Shown piece after piece: positions 47,426-56,819 of a stretch of DNA of 64,000 nt (the first letter of the stretch is position 1; each line of letters opens with the position of its first letter). Location: positions 1,302,001 through 1,366,000 of the forward strand of contig NZ_VFPH01000002.1 in assembly GCF_006717045.1 (NCBI RefSeq), written 5' to 3'. The stretch comes from Pseudonocardia cypriaca (GTDB taxonomy: Bacteria > Actinomycetota > Actinomycetes > Mycobacteriales > Pseudonocardiaceae). The position numbers and the translations under genes were made by a program. The notes beneath the pieces were generated by a model. That model did no database searches. It saw only the letters and a list, made by a program, of their open reading frames with translations, and was not told the origin of the DNA.

Positions 47426-48265
47426 ATGGACATCGACCTGGGTCTGCTCGGCGCCCACCTGCGCGAGCACGAGGTGAGCCCGGAGAGCGCGGTGGAGGTG
47501 GAGCGGGCCGGCTACGGCACGCTGTGGCTGGACGCGTCGCCACCGGCCGACCTCGCCTTCGCGGAGGAGCTGCTCGACGCCACCACCCGGTTGGTGGTCG
47601 GCACGAGCGTGGTCAACGTGTGGACCGCCGACGCCGATACCGTCGCCGCCTCGTACCACCGGATCGCCGCCAGGCACCCCGGCCGGTTGGTGCTCGGCGT
47701 CGGGATCGGGCACCGCGAGGTCCACACCGAGTGGGCCTCGCCGTACGACACCCTGGTGGCCTACCTGCGCCGGCTGGCGCTGGCCGGCGTGCCGGCCGAG
47801 CGGGTGGTGCTGGCCGCCCTCGGTCCGAGAATGCTGCGGTTGGCCCGCGACCGCACCGCGGGCACCATCCCCTGCCTGGTCACGCCCGAGCACACTCGCC
47901 GGGCGAGGGAGGTCCTCGGTGCGGGCAAGCTGGTACTGCCCGGCCACTTCGCGCTGCCGGAGCCCGACGTCGACCGCGCGCGCGCCGTCGCCAGGGCCGC
48001 ACCGCCGGGGAACGCCTTGCAGGTCGTCAACTACGCGAACAACCTCCGGCGGCTCGGCTTCACCGACGAGGACCTCGCCGGCACCGGTAGCGACCGCCTC
48101 ATCGACGCGCTGGTCGCCCACGGCGACCCGGCCGACCTCGCGCGAAGCCTGACCGCGCACCTCGACGCCGGCGCGGATCAGATCGGCGTCTACCCCCTCG
48201 GCGACGACCCCGTCGCCACCCTCCGGGCGGTCGCCGATGCCGTGTGGCTCGCACGGTCCGCCTGA
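47426..48265 (+). CDS. LLM-class F420-dependent oxidoreductase
   Basis: A 279-residue luciferase-like protein. LDASPPADLAFAEELLDATT and VVGTSVVNVWTADADTVAAS followed by RLVLGVGIGHREVH match a mycobacterial/actinobacterial F420-type subfamily of about this length. The substrate is unknown. It is divergent from the LysR gene. Expression by LysR in response to a small ligand is inferred. Confidence 0.85.
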   Translation: MDIDLGLLGAHLREHEVSPESAVEVERAGYGTLWLDASPPADLAFAEELLDATTRLVVGTSVVNVWTADADTVAASYHRIAARHPGRLVLGVGIGHREVHTEWASPYDTLVAYLRRLALAGVPAERVVLAALGPRMLRLARDRTAGTIPCLVTPEHTRRAREVLGAGKLVLPGHFALPEPDVDRARAVARAAPPGNALQVVNYANNLRRLGFTDEDLAGTGSDRLIDALVAHGDPADLARSLTAHLDAGADQIGVYPLGDDPVATLRAVADAVWLARSA

Positions 48266-48272
48266 GGTGACC

Positions 48273-48287
48273 GGTACTGCCAGTGCC
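48273..48287. promoter_or_regulatory. Imperfect palindrome upstream of the MmyB-type regulator
   Basis: GGTACTG-C-CAGTGCC has 6 of 7 inverted matches around a central C. It lies 35 bp before the regulator's ATG. The same half-sites (GGTACT, AGTGCC), in outward order, occur upstream of the convergent alcohol dehydrogenase gene at 50352-50373. Confidence 0.45.
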
Positions 48288-48322
48288 TCCCGCCAGTTCG
48301 AGTGCACACCTACCGTGGACTC

Positions 48323-49210
48323 ATGGGCTCCATCGACCCCCGCAAGGAGATCCGGGAGTTCCTGAGCACGCGACGTGCCCGGATCACCCCCGAAGAGGCA
48401 GGTCTGCCCGCCTACGGTGTCAACCGCCGCGTGAAGGGCCTGCGTCGCGAGGAGGTCGCCATGCTCGCCGGTGTCTCGGTCGACTACTACGTCCGCATGG
48501 AGCGCAGCAGCCTGGCCGGCGCCTCGGACAGCGTCCTCGAGGCCCTCACCGACGCACTGCGGCTCGACGAGGACGAGCGCGCCCACCTGTTCACCCTGGC
48601 CCGCGAGAGCCGAACACGCAGCAGGCGCGCCGCCCCCTCCACCATCCGCCCCGCGATCCAGCGGGTGCTGGACGGGATGACCGACGTACCCGCGTGGGTG
48701 AGCAACGGCCGACACGACGTCGTCGCGATGAACCAACTCGCCCGGGCGCTCTACTCCCCCGTGCTCGCCGATCCCCGACGGCCGGCCAACACCACCCGGT
48801 TCGTCTACCTGAACCCGGAGGCAGCCCAGGAGTTCTTCGTCGACTACGACCGGATCGCCGACGACGCCGCCGCCATGCTCCGCCTGGAGGCCGGCCGCAA
48901 CCCCCACGACAAGGCACTCATCGAGCTGGTCGGTGAGCTGTCCACCCGCTCCGAGCGGTTCCGCCGCCGCTGGGCATCCCAGGACGTGAAGTTCCAGCGC
49001 AGCGGCCGCAAGCGGCTGCGCCACCCCGTCGTCGGACAGCTCGACCTCGACTTCGAGTCGATGGAGCTCGCCTCCGCGCCAGGGCTCCAGCTCTACGTCT
49101 ACACCGCGGCCGCCGGCACACCGACCGCCGACGCGCTCAAACTGCTCGCCTCCTGGGCCGCCTCGAACGACAGCCTCCCGACCGAGGCCGTGCAGGCCGG
49201 CACCAGCTGA
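48323..49210 (+). CDS. XRE-family regulator with MmyB-like ligand domain
   Basis: A 295-residue protein with an extended N-terminus (REFLSTRRARITPEEAGLPA), a helix-turn-helix around 35-80 (GLRREEVAMLAGVSVDYYVR) and an MmyB-like PAS-type ligand domain (~105-275; WVSNGRHDVVAMNQLARALY). Members bind fatty-acid-like ligands and usually control an adjacent dehydrogenase or reductase. The neighbouring alcohol dehydrogenase gene is convergent; both promoters carry related half-sites. Confidence 0.9.
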   Translation: MGSIDPRKEIREFLSTRRARITPEEAGLPAYGVNRRVKGLRREEVAMLAGVSVDYYVRMERSSLAGASDSVLEALTDALRLDEDERAHLFTLARESRTRSRRAAPSTIRPAIQRVLDGMTDVPAWVSNGRHDVVAMNQLARALYSPVLADPRRPANTTRFVYLNPEAAQEFFVDYDRIADDAAAMLRLEAGRNPHDKALIELVGELSTRSERFRRRWASQDVKFQRSGRKRLRHPVVGQLDLDFESMELASAPGLQLYVYTAAAGTPTADALKLLASWAASNDSLPTEAVQAGTS

Positions 49211-49220
49211 GGGAGCGGGA

Positions 49221-49257
49221 CCCGTGCGACCGGCCGCATCGCGACCGGCCGCACGGG
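49221..49257. terminator. Bidirectional terminator hairpin
   Basis: Arms 49221-49237 and 49241-49257 pair at 15 of 17 positions around a 3-nt loop (ATC). The stem is very GC-rich (CCCGTGCG at its base). It lies between the converging MmyB-type regulator and alcohol dehydrogenase stop codons, so it can end both transcripts. No T-run is present. Confidence 0.7.
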
Positions 49258-49263
49258 AGTGGG

Positions 49264-50286
49264 TCACGGCGTGACGAGGACCTTCAGGGCGGCCCGCTCG
49301 TCCATGACGCGGTAGCCGTCGGGCACCTCGTCGAGGCCGATGGTGCGGTCGAACACCTTGCCCGGGTCGAGTCTGCCCTCGAGGACGTCGGGCAGCAGTT
49401 CGTCGATGTAAGCCCGCACCGGCGCCGGGCCACCGGTGAGGGTGACGTTCGGGCGGAACAGGCTGCCCATCCCGACCGGGGCTTCCGCGTACTGCGGCAC
49501 ACCGACCCGACTGATCACACCGCCCGCGCGGACCACGCCGACCGCCTGGTCGTACGCCGGGCGGTGGCCGACGGCCTCGAGCACGGCGTGCGTGCCGTGG
49601 CCACCGGTCAGCTCGCGCACCTTCTCGACGCCCTCGTCACCGCGCTCGGGCACGACGTCGGTCGCTCCGAACTCGCGGCCCAGATCGGTGCGGTCCTCGT
49701 GGCGGCCCATCAGGATGATCCGTTCGGCGCCGAGCCGCTTCGCCGACAGCACAGCCATCAGGCCCACCGCACCGTCACCGATCACGGTCACGGTCGTCCG
49801 CTCGTTCACGCCGGCCTTCACCGCCGCGTGGTGGCCGGTGCCGAACACGTCGGCGAGGGTCAGCAGCGACGGCAGCAGCGGCGAGTCCTCACCGACCGGG
49901 ATCGGCACGAGGGTGCCCTGCGCCTGCGGCACCCGAACCGCCTCGGCCTGGGCGCCGGCGAAGAACCCGCCGTTCGGGCACGAGGTGTGCAGCCCCTCCC
50001 GGCAGAACTCGCAGGTGCCGTCCGCGTAGGCGAACGGGCTGACGACCATGTCCCCCTTCTTCAGCCCCGACACCTCCGAGCCGATCTCCTCGACGACACC
50101 GAGGAACTCGTGGCCCATCGGCGAACCCTCCGCGCTCGCCGGCATCGAGTGGTAGGAGTGCAGGTCGGTGCCGCACACGCACGCCCGCACCACGCGCACG
50201 ACCGCGTCGGTCGGCTCCTGCAGCACCGGGTCGGGCAGGGTCTCCAGCCGGACGTCGCCGGCGCCGTACATGACAGTTGCTCGCAT
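49264..50286 (-). CDS. Zinc-dependent alcohol dehydrogenase family protein
   Basis: A 340-residue medium-chain dehydrogenase. Catalytic zinc ligands lie in CVCGTDLHSYH and MGHEFLGVVEEIG. The structural zinc lobe has CEFCREGLHTSCPNG. The NAD(P) Rossmann motif is VIGDGAVGLMAVLSAK. The substrate is not inferable. The gene stands alone with an imperfect palindrome 66 bp upstream resembling the one before the MmyB-type regulator. Confidence 0.9.
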   Translation of the reverse strand: MRATVMYGAGDVRLETLPDPVLQEPTDAVVRVVRACVCGTDLHSYHSMPASAEGSPMGHEFLGVVEEIGSEVSGLKKGDMVVSPFAYADGTCEFCREGLHTSCPNGGFFAGAQAEAVRVPQAQGTLVPIPVGEDSPLLPSLLTLADVFGTGHHAAVKAGVNERTTVTVIGDGAVGLMAVLSAKRLGAERIILMGRHEDRTDLGREFGATDVVPERGDEGVEKVRELTGGHGTHAVLEAVGHRPAYDQAVGVVRAGGVISRVGVPQYAEAPVGMGSLFRPNVTLTGGPAPVRAYIDELLPDVLEGRLDPGKVFDRTIGLDEVPDGYRVMDERAALKVLVTP

Positions 50287-50351
50287 CAGGTCCTCGGAAC
50301 TGGTCGGTCGGTTCTCGACGTCCAGAAGACCTCCGTACTTCGCGCCGAGGG

Positions 50352-50373
50352 AGTGCCTGATGTGCCAGGTACT
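50352..50373. promoter_or_regulatory. Imperfect palindrome upstream of the alcohol dehydrogenase gene
   Basis: AGTGCCTG and CAGGTACT arms (7 of 8 matching) flank a short spacer. The half-sites are the same as those of the palindrome before the MmyB-type regulator (48273-48287). It lies 66 bp before the dehydrogenase start on the minus strand. Confidence 0.45.
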
Positions 50374-50471
50374 GCGAGGGCCCCCAGCTGATGAGCTGCT
50401 TGTCAGCGCGGTGTCCGCCCCGTGTCAGCGACTCACCTCAGTCTTCGCACGTCGAACGACAGGAGGCGACC

Positions 50472-51134
50472 ATGAACGACATCGGGCGGCGCCGTGCAGC
50501 GGGGGCAGCGCTCGTCGCCAGCGGAGGCATCTTCTTCACCGCCGAGTTGATCGCCGCGGCGGCGTGGACCGATCCGCCCTACAGCTACACGCACCACTTC
50601 ATCAGCAACCTCGGCGTGCACGGACCCGCCACCGCGTTCGGGCAGTTCATGTACTCGCCGCTCGCATGGGTCATGAACACCGGCTTCTTCCTGTTCGGGC
50701 TCGCAGCGCTGGCCGGCGTCGCCATGTTGCGCGGGCTGCCGAGCAGGCGGCGCTGGGTGATGACCGTGACAGCTGCGCTACTGGCGGCAGGCGGCGTCCT
50801 CGTGGCGCTGTTCCCGGGATCCGGCGACAACGGCACCGCCGACTACCACGGCCTGGGCACCGCCCTCGCCTTCATCTCCGGCAACGTGCTGTCGATCCTG
50901 ATCGGCCGCGCGCACGGGCCTCTCGGCGTCTCCCCCGGGCTCGGCGGGGCGCTGGTGATGTTCGGGATACTCGGCCTGGTCTCGCTGGTCGCCTTCGGGA
51001 CCGTCCTCGCATCGGACGCCGGCGTGCTCATCGGCCTCTTCGAGCGCGGCATCCTGTATCCGTTCCTGATCGGATTCATCGTCGCGGGCTGCGCGGTGTG
51101 GAAGCGCCGTGCGCACGAAGTCAGCAGCGGCTGA
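50472..51134 (+). CDS. DUF998 family membrane protein
   Basis: A 220-residue membrane protein with six helices. The loop after helix 1 has YSYTHHFISNLG, the hallmark of DUF998, and FPGSGDNGTADYHGLGTAL is the second conserved loop. Start ATG 50472 follows AGGAGG. The function of the family is unknown; some members are tied to lipid or redox membrane processes. Confidence 0.87.
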   Translation: MNDIGRRRAAGAALVASGGIFFTAELIAAAAWTDPPYSYTHHFISNLGVHGPATAFGQFMYSPLAWVMNTGFFLFGLAALAGVAMLRGLPSRRRWVMTVTAALLAAGGVLVALFPGSGDNGTADYHGLGTALAFISGNVLSILIGRAHGPLGVSPGLGGALVMFGILGLVSLVAFGTVLASDAGVLIGLFERGILYPFLIGFIVAGCAVWKRRAHEVSSG

Positions 51135-51298
51135 TCGAGTCAGCACCAGAACCGGGGCGCAGGAGACGCCTCCCCGCGCCGCTTGCAGTTCCCGCAGACG
51201 CCCCAAACCGCAAGGGATTCGAATCAGCACGCGGGACGGGCTGCGCAGGTGGTCGATCTTGGGTCGCATCCCCATCAGGCCTCTGACCTGGGGTTCTG

Positions 51299-51371
51299 CT
51301 CCTCCGGTTGGACTCGAACCAACAACCCTGCGATTAACAGTCGCATGCTCTGCCAATTGAGCTACGGAGGA
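51299..51371 (-). tRNA. tRNA-Asn (GTT)
   Basis: Read on the minus strand, a 73-nt cloverleaf: acceptor arms TCCTCCG and CGGAGGA pair perfectly, the D-arm is GCTC/GAGC, the anticodon arm TGCGA/TCGCA encloses CTGTTAA (anticodon GTT), and the T-arm has TTCGAGT. The discriminator base is G, as expected for Asn. The CCA end is not encoded. No integrated element or duplicated 3' tRNA end was seen nearby. Confidence 0.95.
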
Positions 51372-51412
51372 CCGTACGGGTGCGGGGCGGAGCCCCGCTG
51401 GCAGGAAGAACC

Positions 51413-51637
51413 TTAGCGCACGGCCCCTGCCCGCCCGCGGGCCCCCTCCCCGTGCGTGTCGTGCTTGTGGCCGTTCACGGTCTCCTCGACGCGGGCGCGG
51501 ACGACGCCCGCGGCGCCCTGGACGGCCGGGTGGTCGGCGATCCGCTGGTAGGCGCGGTGGAGCTGTTCGTAGTGTTCACGGCCGGCGCGGGAGCCCAGCA
51601 CGTACCCGACGGCGGCGCCCAGCAGGAACTTCCACAT
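51413..51637 (-). CDS. YtxH-like small membrane protein
   Basis: A 74-residue protein with one N-terminal helix, MWKFLLGAAVGYVLGSRAGR, followed by an amphipathic helix (EHYEQLHRAYQRIADHPAVQ) and a charged tail. The GSRAGRE motif after the helix is typical of small YtxH-like stress proteins in actinobacteria. GGGGAGA precedes the ATG. It is transcribed toward the tRNA gene. Confidence 0.8.
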   Translation of the reverse strand: MWKFLLGAAVGYVLGSRAGREHYEQLHRAYQRIADHPAVQGAAGVVRARVEETVNGHKHDTHGEGARGRAGAVR

Positions 51638-51845
51638 CTCGTCTCCCCGGTTGATGCGTCCCCCGTGCATCCATGGTGCCCGGGATGGGAGCGCGGTAGA
51701 CGTTCGATCGCCGATGGGTACTTTCGGCGCTGCAGCCGGAGGGTGCGCCGTCCGGCTTGACACATGCCGGACGTCACACCAGGGTCGCTTGGGTTTCTGT
51801 TCGGATGTGTTGTCTTGTGTGCGAGTCACCCGACGAGAGGACGAT

Positions 51846-53822
51846 GTGCTCCCCTTCCCCGGCATCGCGATGGGCTGCGACTACAACCCCGAGCAGTGGG
51901 ACCCCTCGGTGTGGCGCGAGGACGTTGCGCTGATGCAGGAGGCCGGCGTCGGGTTCGTGACTCTCGGGGTGTTCTCGTGGGCGTGGCTCGAGCCCACGCC
52001 CGACGAGTACGACTTCGCCTGGTTCGACGAGGTGCTGGGGCTGCTGCACGACGCCGGGATCGCCGTGGACCTGGCAACGGCCACCGCGTCGCCGCCGCCG
52101 TGGCTCACGACGAGCCACCCGGAGGTGCTGCCGGTCGACGTCGAGGGGCGCACGCTGTGGCAGGGCAGCCGGCAGTCGTGGTGCCCCAGCTCCCCGGTGT
52201 TCCGCGACCACGCTCTGCAGCTCGTCGGCGAGCTGGCCCGGCGGTACGGCAACCACCCGGCGGTGAAGCTGTGGCACGTCAGCAACGAGCTGGGCTGCCA
52301 CGTCGTCAGGTGCTACTGCGACGTGAGCGCCGCGGCGTTCCGGCGCTGGCTGGTGGGCCGGTACGGCTCGGTCGACAAGCTGAACGACGCCTGGGGCACA
52401 GCGTTCTGGTCGCAGCGCTACTCCTCGTTCGACGAGGTGCTGCCACCGCGGCTCACGCCGACCATCAGCAACCCGAGCCACGAGCTGGACTTCTCCCGCT
52501 TCTCCTCCGACGCGCTGCTGGACCACTACCGCGCCGAGCGGGACGTGCTGCGCCAGCTCTCGCCGGACGTGCCCGTCACGACGAACCTGATGGTCAACCC
52601 GCGGCAGCACGGCACCGACTACTTCCGCTGGGCGCCTCAGATGGACCTGGTCTCCCAGGATCACTACATCGACACCCGGCTGCCCCGGCCGCGGGCCGAG
52701 CAGGCGTTCAGCGACGACCTCACCCGCGGGGTGGCGGGCGGCGCGCCGTGGATGCTCATGGAGTCGGCCACGAGCGCGGTGAACTGGCAGCCGGTCAACC
52801 CGGCGAAGAAGCCCGGGGAGCTGCTGCTCGACTCGCTGCGCCACGTCGCCCGCGGCGCCGACACGGTCGGGTTCTTCCAGTGGCGGGCCTCCAGGGCGGG
52901 CGCCGAGAAGTACCACTCGGCGCTGGTGCCGCACGCCGGGCCGGACTCGGCGCGCTTCCGCGAGGTGGTGGAGCTCGGCGGGCAGCTGCAGAAGCTCGGC
53001 GAGGTGGCGGGGAGCCGGGTCGAGGCCGACGTGGCGCTCCTCGTCGACTGGGAGGCGTGGTGGGCCTGCGACCTCGGCTCGCACCCCAGCTGCCAGGTCC
53101 GATACATGGACGCCGCGCTGCGCTGGCACCGCGCCGTCACCGAGGTGGGCGCAACGGCCGACGTCGTGCATCCCTCCGCCGACCTGTCCGGCTACAAGCT
53201 CGTGATCGTCCCGACGCTGTACCTGTGCACCGACGAGACGGCCGCCGCGCTGCAGGCGTACGTCGAGGGCGGCGGGCACGTCCTCGTCACCTACTTCTCG
53301 GGGATCGTCGACGAGCACGACCACGTCCGGCTCGGCGGCTACCCCGGTGCGTTCCGCGACCTGCTCGGCGTGCGCACCGAGGAGTTCGCCCCGCTCATGC
53401 CCGGGGTCACCGTGGCGCTCGACGACGGCAGCACCGCCGACGTCTGGACGGAGCTGCTCGAGGCGCGGGACGCGGAGGTCGTCGCGAGGTACACCGACGG
53501 GCCGCTGCCCGGCACGCCCGCGCTCACGCGCCGCGCCGTCGGCGACGGTGCGGCCTGGTACCTCGCCACCTGGCTCGACGACGAGGCAACGGCCGCGCTG
53601 GCCGACCGGCTCACCCGGGAGGCCGGGGTCACCCGGCTCGACGCGCCGCAGCCGGGCCTCGAGGTCGTGCGGCGCGGCCGGTACCTGTTCGTGCTCAACC
53701 GGGGCGACCTGCCGGCGAGCGTCCCGGCCACCGGTGTCGACCTGCTCACCGGTGACCGTGCCGACGGCGAGTTGCGGGTCGCGGCGGGCGCGGCCGCCGT
53801 GATCAAGTCGGACGAGGGCTGA
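51846..53822 (+). CDS. GH42 beta-galactosidase
   Basis: A 658-residue intracellular enzyme hydrolysing beta-galactosides. The acid/base is Glu148 in HVSNELG, and the nucleophile is Glu306 in WMLMESATSAVNW. Zinc-cluster cysteines Cys113, Cys151, Cys156 and Cys158 match those of GH42 trimers. Domains are a TIM barrel (~1-385), a trimerisation domain (~390-600; VLVTYFSGIVDEHDHVRLGG), and a small C-terminal beta domain. The start is GTG at 51846. It heads a galactose operon; its stop overlaps the DeoR ATG (TGATG). Confidence 0.93.
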   Translation: MLPFPGIAMGCDYNPEQWDPSVWREDVALMQEAGVGFVTLGVFSWAWLEPTPDEYDFAWFDEVLGLLHDAGIAVDLATATASPPPWLTTSHPEVLPVDVEGRTLWQGSRQSWCPSSPVFRDHALQLVGELARRYGNHPAVKLWHVSNELGCHVVRCYCDVSAAAFRRWLVGRYGSVDKLNDAWGTAFWSQRYSSFDEVLPPRLTPTISNPSHELDFSRFSSDALLDHYRAERDVLRQLSPDVPVTTNLMVNPRQHGTDYFRWAPQMDLVSQDHYIDTRLPRPRAEQAFSDDLTRGVAGGAPWMLMESATSAVNWQPVNPAKKPGELLLDSLRHVARGADTVGFFQWRASRAGAEKYHSALVPHAGPDSARFREVVELGGQLQKLGEVAGSRVEADVALLVDWEAWWACDLGSHPSCQVRYMDAALRWHRAVTEVGATADVVHPSADLSGYKLVIVPTLYLCTDETAAALQAYVEGGGHVLVTYFSGIVDEHDHVRLGGYPGAFRDLLGVRTEEFAPLMPGVTVALDDGSTADVWTELLEARDAEVVARYTDGPLPGTPALTRRAVGDGAAWYLATWLDDEATAALADRLTREAGVTRLDAPQPGLEVVRRGRYLFVLNRGDLPASVPATGVDLLTGDRADGELRVAAGAAAVIKSDEG

Positions 53823-54589
53823 TGCTCGCCCGCCAGCGCCAGGAGCTGATCCTGGACTCCGTCCGTGCCACGGGCGGTGTGCGGGTGTCGGAGCTGGTCG
53901 ACCGGCTGGGCGTCTCGGACATGACGGTGCGCCGCGACATCGACGAGCTCGCCCGGCGCGGGCTCGTCACGCGCGTGCACGGCGGCGCGACCGCGGCGGG
54001 CAGCAGCGTGGAGGAGCCCGGGTTCGCGGTGAAGTCGGCGCTGCACACGGCGGCGAAGCAGGCCATCGCCGAGGCGGCGGCCGCGCTGGTCGAGCCGGGG
54101 GCGTCCGTGGCGCTGTCGGCGGGTACGACGACGCATGCCGTCGCGTCGGTGCTGCTGGGGATCCCGGGGCTCACGGTCGTCACGAACTCGCTGCGGGTGG
54201 CCGAGGTGCTGCACGCGGCGCCGCGCCCCGACCTCACGGTCGTGCTCACCGGCGGTGAGCGCACCCCGTCGGACGCGCTGGTCGGGCCGGTGGCGGTGGC
54301 GGCCCTGCGCGGCCTGCACGTCGACTGGTTGCTGATGGGGGTGCACGGGATGGACGTCGATGCCGGCTTCACCAGCCCCAACCTGGCGGAGGCCGAGACG
54401 AACCGGGCGCTGCTCACCAGCGCCCGTCAGGTGGCCGTGGTGGCCGACAACTCGAAATGGGGAGTAGTGGGGTTGAGCACGATCGCGACCCTCGACGAGG
54501 CCGACGTCGTCGTGAGCGACGACGGCCTCGATCCGGAGGCACGTCAGGCCATCGAGCAGAGCTGCGGACGGCTGGTGTTGGCGGCATGA
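53822..54589 (+). CDS. DeoR family regulator of the galactose operon
   Basis: A 255-residue protein with N-terminal DeoR helix-turn-helix (RVSELVDRLGVSDMTVRRDI, DELARRGLVTRVHGGA) and C-terminal sugar-phosphate sensor domain (ALSAGTTTHAVASVL, VLTGGERTPSDALVGP, VVADNSKWGVVG). It shares an A with the GH42 stop, and its stop overlaps the galT ATG (ATGA). It should repress the operon and be relieved by a sugar phosphate such as galactose-1-phosphate. Confidence 0.92.
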   Translation: MLARQRQELILDSVRATGGVRVSELVDRLGVSDMTVRRDIDELARRGLVTRVHGGATAAGSSVEEPGFAVKSALHTAAKQAIAEAAAALVEPGASVALSAGTTTHAVASVLLGIPGLTVVTNSLRVAEVLHAAPRPDLTVVLTGGERTPSDALVGPVAVAALRGLHVDWLLMGVHGMDVDAGFTSPNLAEAETNRALLTSARQVAVVADNSKWGVVGLSTIATLDEADVVVSDDGLDPEARQAIEQSCGRLVLAA

Positions 54590-55692
54590 CCACGATCCGT
54601 CGCACGACCGCTCGCATGGCCGACGGCCGCGAGCTGATCTACTTCGACGACGTCACGCCCGACCGCGTGCCGGCGCCCGACACCCGCGACCTGCCGACCG
54701 TGCAGACCGGGTCGATCATGCGCTACGACGTGCTCACCGGTGAGTGGGTGGCGATCGCGGCCCACCGGCAGGACCGTACGTTCCTCCCGCCCGCCGACGC
54801 GTGCCCGCTGTGCCCGACGCGGCCCGGGCGCGCGCCGTCGGAGATCCCGGCGTCGGACTACGACGTCGTGGTGTTCGAGAACCGCTTCCCGTCGTTCGCC
54901 CAGGACGTCGCCACCGACGTGCCTGCGGAGGTGGACGGCGACCCGCTGTGGCCGCAGCGCCCGGCGGTCGGGCGGTGCGAGGTGGTCTGCTTCACGAGCG
55001 ACCACAACTCCTCGTTCGGTGCCCTGCCCGTCGAGCGGGTCCGCACGGTGATCGAGGCGTGGGCCGACCGCACGGCTGCGTTGTCGGCGATGTCGAGCGT
55101 GGAGCAGGTGTTCCCGTTCGAGAACCGCGGCACCGAGATCGGCGTGACGCTCGAACACCCGCACGGCCAGATCTACGCCTACCCGTTCGTCACGCCGCGC
55201 ACCGCGCAGCTGCTGAACCGGGCGGCCGAGCACCGCCAGCGCACCGGCCGAGACCTGTTCGACGACGTGCTCGCCGCCGAGCGCAAGGCCGGCACCCGCG
55301 TCGTCCGCGAGGGCACCCACTTCACCGTTTTCGTCCCGGCCGCGGCACGGTGGCCGGTGGAGGCGCACCTCGTGCCGCACCGGCCGGTCCGCGACTTCGC
55401 CGACCTCACCGAGGAGGAGCGCACCGAGCTGGCGGAGCTGTACCGCGACCTGCTGCACCGGTTCGAGGTGTACTTCGACGAGGCGCCGCACCCGCCGTAC
55501 ATCGCGGGCTGGCACCAGGCACCCGTGCACACCGGGCGCGACCTCACCCGGCTGCACCTGCGGTTGTTCTCGCTGCGCCGGGCGCCCGGGAAGCTCAAGT
55601 ACCTCGCCGGCTCGGAGTCGGGGGCGGGCGCCTGGATCAACGACGCGCTGCCGGAGCGGATTGCCCAGCGGCTTCGGGAGGTCGGATCGTGA
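54586..55692 (+). CDS. galT: Galactose-1-phosphate uridylyltransferase
   Basis: A 368-residue Leloir enzyme transferring UMP between UDP-glucose and galactose-1-phosphate. The zinc site begins CPLCP, the nucleophilic His lies in LEHPHGQIYAYP, and C-terminal VEAHLVPHRPV with AGWHQAPVH completes the HIT-like fold. The start overlaps the DeoR stop and the stop overlaps galK (GTGA). No galE is present, so the epimerase must be elsewhere. Confidence 0.95.
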   Translation: MTTIRRTTARMADGRELIYFDDVTPDRVPAPDTRDLPTVQTGSIMRYDVLTGEWVAIAAHRQDRTFLPPADACPLCPTRPGRAPSEIPASDYDVVVFENRFPSFAQDVATDVPAEVDGDPLWPQRPAVGRCEVVCFTSDHNSSFGALPVERVRTVIEAWADRTAALSAMSSVEQVFPFENRGTEIGVTLEHPHGQIYAYPFVTPRTAQLLNRAAEHRQRTGRDLFDDVLAAERKAGTRVVREGTHFTVFVPAAARWPVEAHLVPHRPVRDFADLTEEERTELAELYRDLLHRFEVYFDEAPHPPYIAGWHQAPVHTGRDLTRLHLRLFSLRRAPGKLKYLAGSESGAGAWINDALPERIAQRLREVGS

Positions 55693-56819
55693 GTACGTTC
55701 TCGGAGTTCTTCGGCCGCGAGCCGGACGGCCGCTGGGCGGGCCCCGGCCGCGTCAACCTGATCGGCGAGCACGTCGACTACGCCGACGGCCTGTGCCTGC
55801 CGTTCGCGATCGCGCAGCGCACGATCGTGGAGGTCGCGAAGCGCTCGGACGATCGGCTGCGGCTGTGCAGCCTCTCGGAGGAGGGCGGCTTCGACGGCGA
55901 GCTGGGCGACGTCGGCCCGGGACGCCCGGAGGGCTGGTCCGGCTACGTCGCGGGCGTGTTGTGGGCACTGCGGGAGGCGGGCCACGCGGTCGGCGGGATC
56001 GACCTGCTGGTCACGGACACGGTGCCGCTCGGGTCCGGCCTCTCCTCGTCCGCTGCCCTCGAATGCGGGGTGGCGCTGGCCGTCGACGACCTGTACGGGC
56101 TCGGCCTCGGTGGCTCGGCCGATGGCCGCAAGGTGCTCGTCGACGCGTGCCGCCGCGCGGAGAACGACGTGGTGGGCGCACAGACCGGCGGGATGGACCA
56201 GGCGGCCTCGCTGCTCGGCACCGCCGGCCACGCGCTGCTGCTCGACACCCACGACGAGTCGACCCGGCAGGTCCCGTTCGCCCCCGTCGAGGTGGGCCTC
56301 ACCCTGCTCGTCATCGACACCAAGGTGCGGCACAGCCACTCCGACAACGAGTACGGCGCCCGCCGCGCGTCCGTCGAGAAGGCCGCTGACGCGCTCGGCC
56401 GGCCCAGCCTGCGTGACGCCACGCTCGACGACCTCGCCGGGCTCGACGCCGACCTGCTCCCCCGCGCCCGGCACATCGTCACCGAGATCGACCGGGTGCG
56501 GCGCACCGTCGCGTTGCTGGACGCGGGACGGATCGCCGAGATCGGTCCGCTGCTCGACGCCTCGCACGCGTCGCTGGCCGGGGACTACGAGGTGTCCTGC
56601 CCCGAGCTCGACCTGGCCTGCGCCACGGCCCGCGCGGCCGGGGCGCTGGGCGCCCGGCTGACCGGCGGCGGGTTCGGCGGCTCCGCCATCGCCCTGGTGC
56701 CGACCGACGACGTCGACACGATGTCGGGCGCCGTGCGGGCGGCGTTCGCGGCAGCGGGCTACCGCGAACCGGACATCCGCGCCACGGAGCCGTCCGCGGG
56801 CGCGGAGCGCATCGCGTAG
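55689..56819 (+). CDS. galK: Galactokinase
   Basis: A 376-residue GHMP kinase that phosphorylates galactose at C1. The galactokinase signature is GRVNLIGEHVDYADG, the ATP loop is PLGSGLSSSAALE, and the C-terminal motif is LTGGGFGGSAIAL. The GTG start overlaps galT. It is last in the operon; its final 61 bases overlap the convergent BtrH/C39-like gene, and no terminator is visible between the two. Confidence 0.95.
   Translation: MSTFSEFFGREPDGRWAGPGRVNLIGEHVDYADGLCLPFAIAQRTIVEVAKRSDDRLRLCSLSEEGGFDGELGDVGPGRPEGWSGYVAGVLWALREAGHAVGGIDLLVTDTVPLGSGLSSSAALECGVALAVDDLYGLGLGGSADGRKVLVDACRRAENDVVGAQTGGMDQAASLLGTAGHALLLDTHDESTRQVPFAPVEVGLTLLVIDTKVRHSHSDNEYGARRASVEKAADALGRPSLRDATLDDLAGLDADLLPRARHIVTEIDRVRRTVALLDAGRIAEIGPLLDASHASLAGDYEVSCPELDLACATARAAGALGARLTGGGFGGSAIALVPTDDVDTMSGAVRAAFAAAGYREPDIRATEPSAGAERIA

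Noticed and set aside
51135..51371. tRNA-Asn as an attachment site for an integrated element
   Set aside because: No integrase gene and no second copy of the tRNA 3' end was found nearby. Flanking genes look chromosomal.
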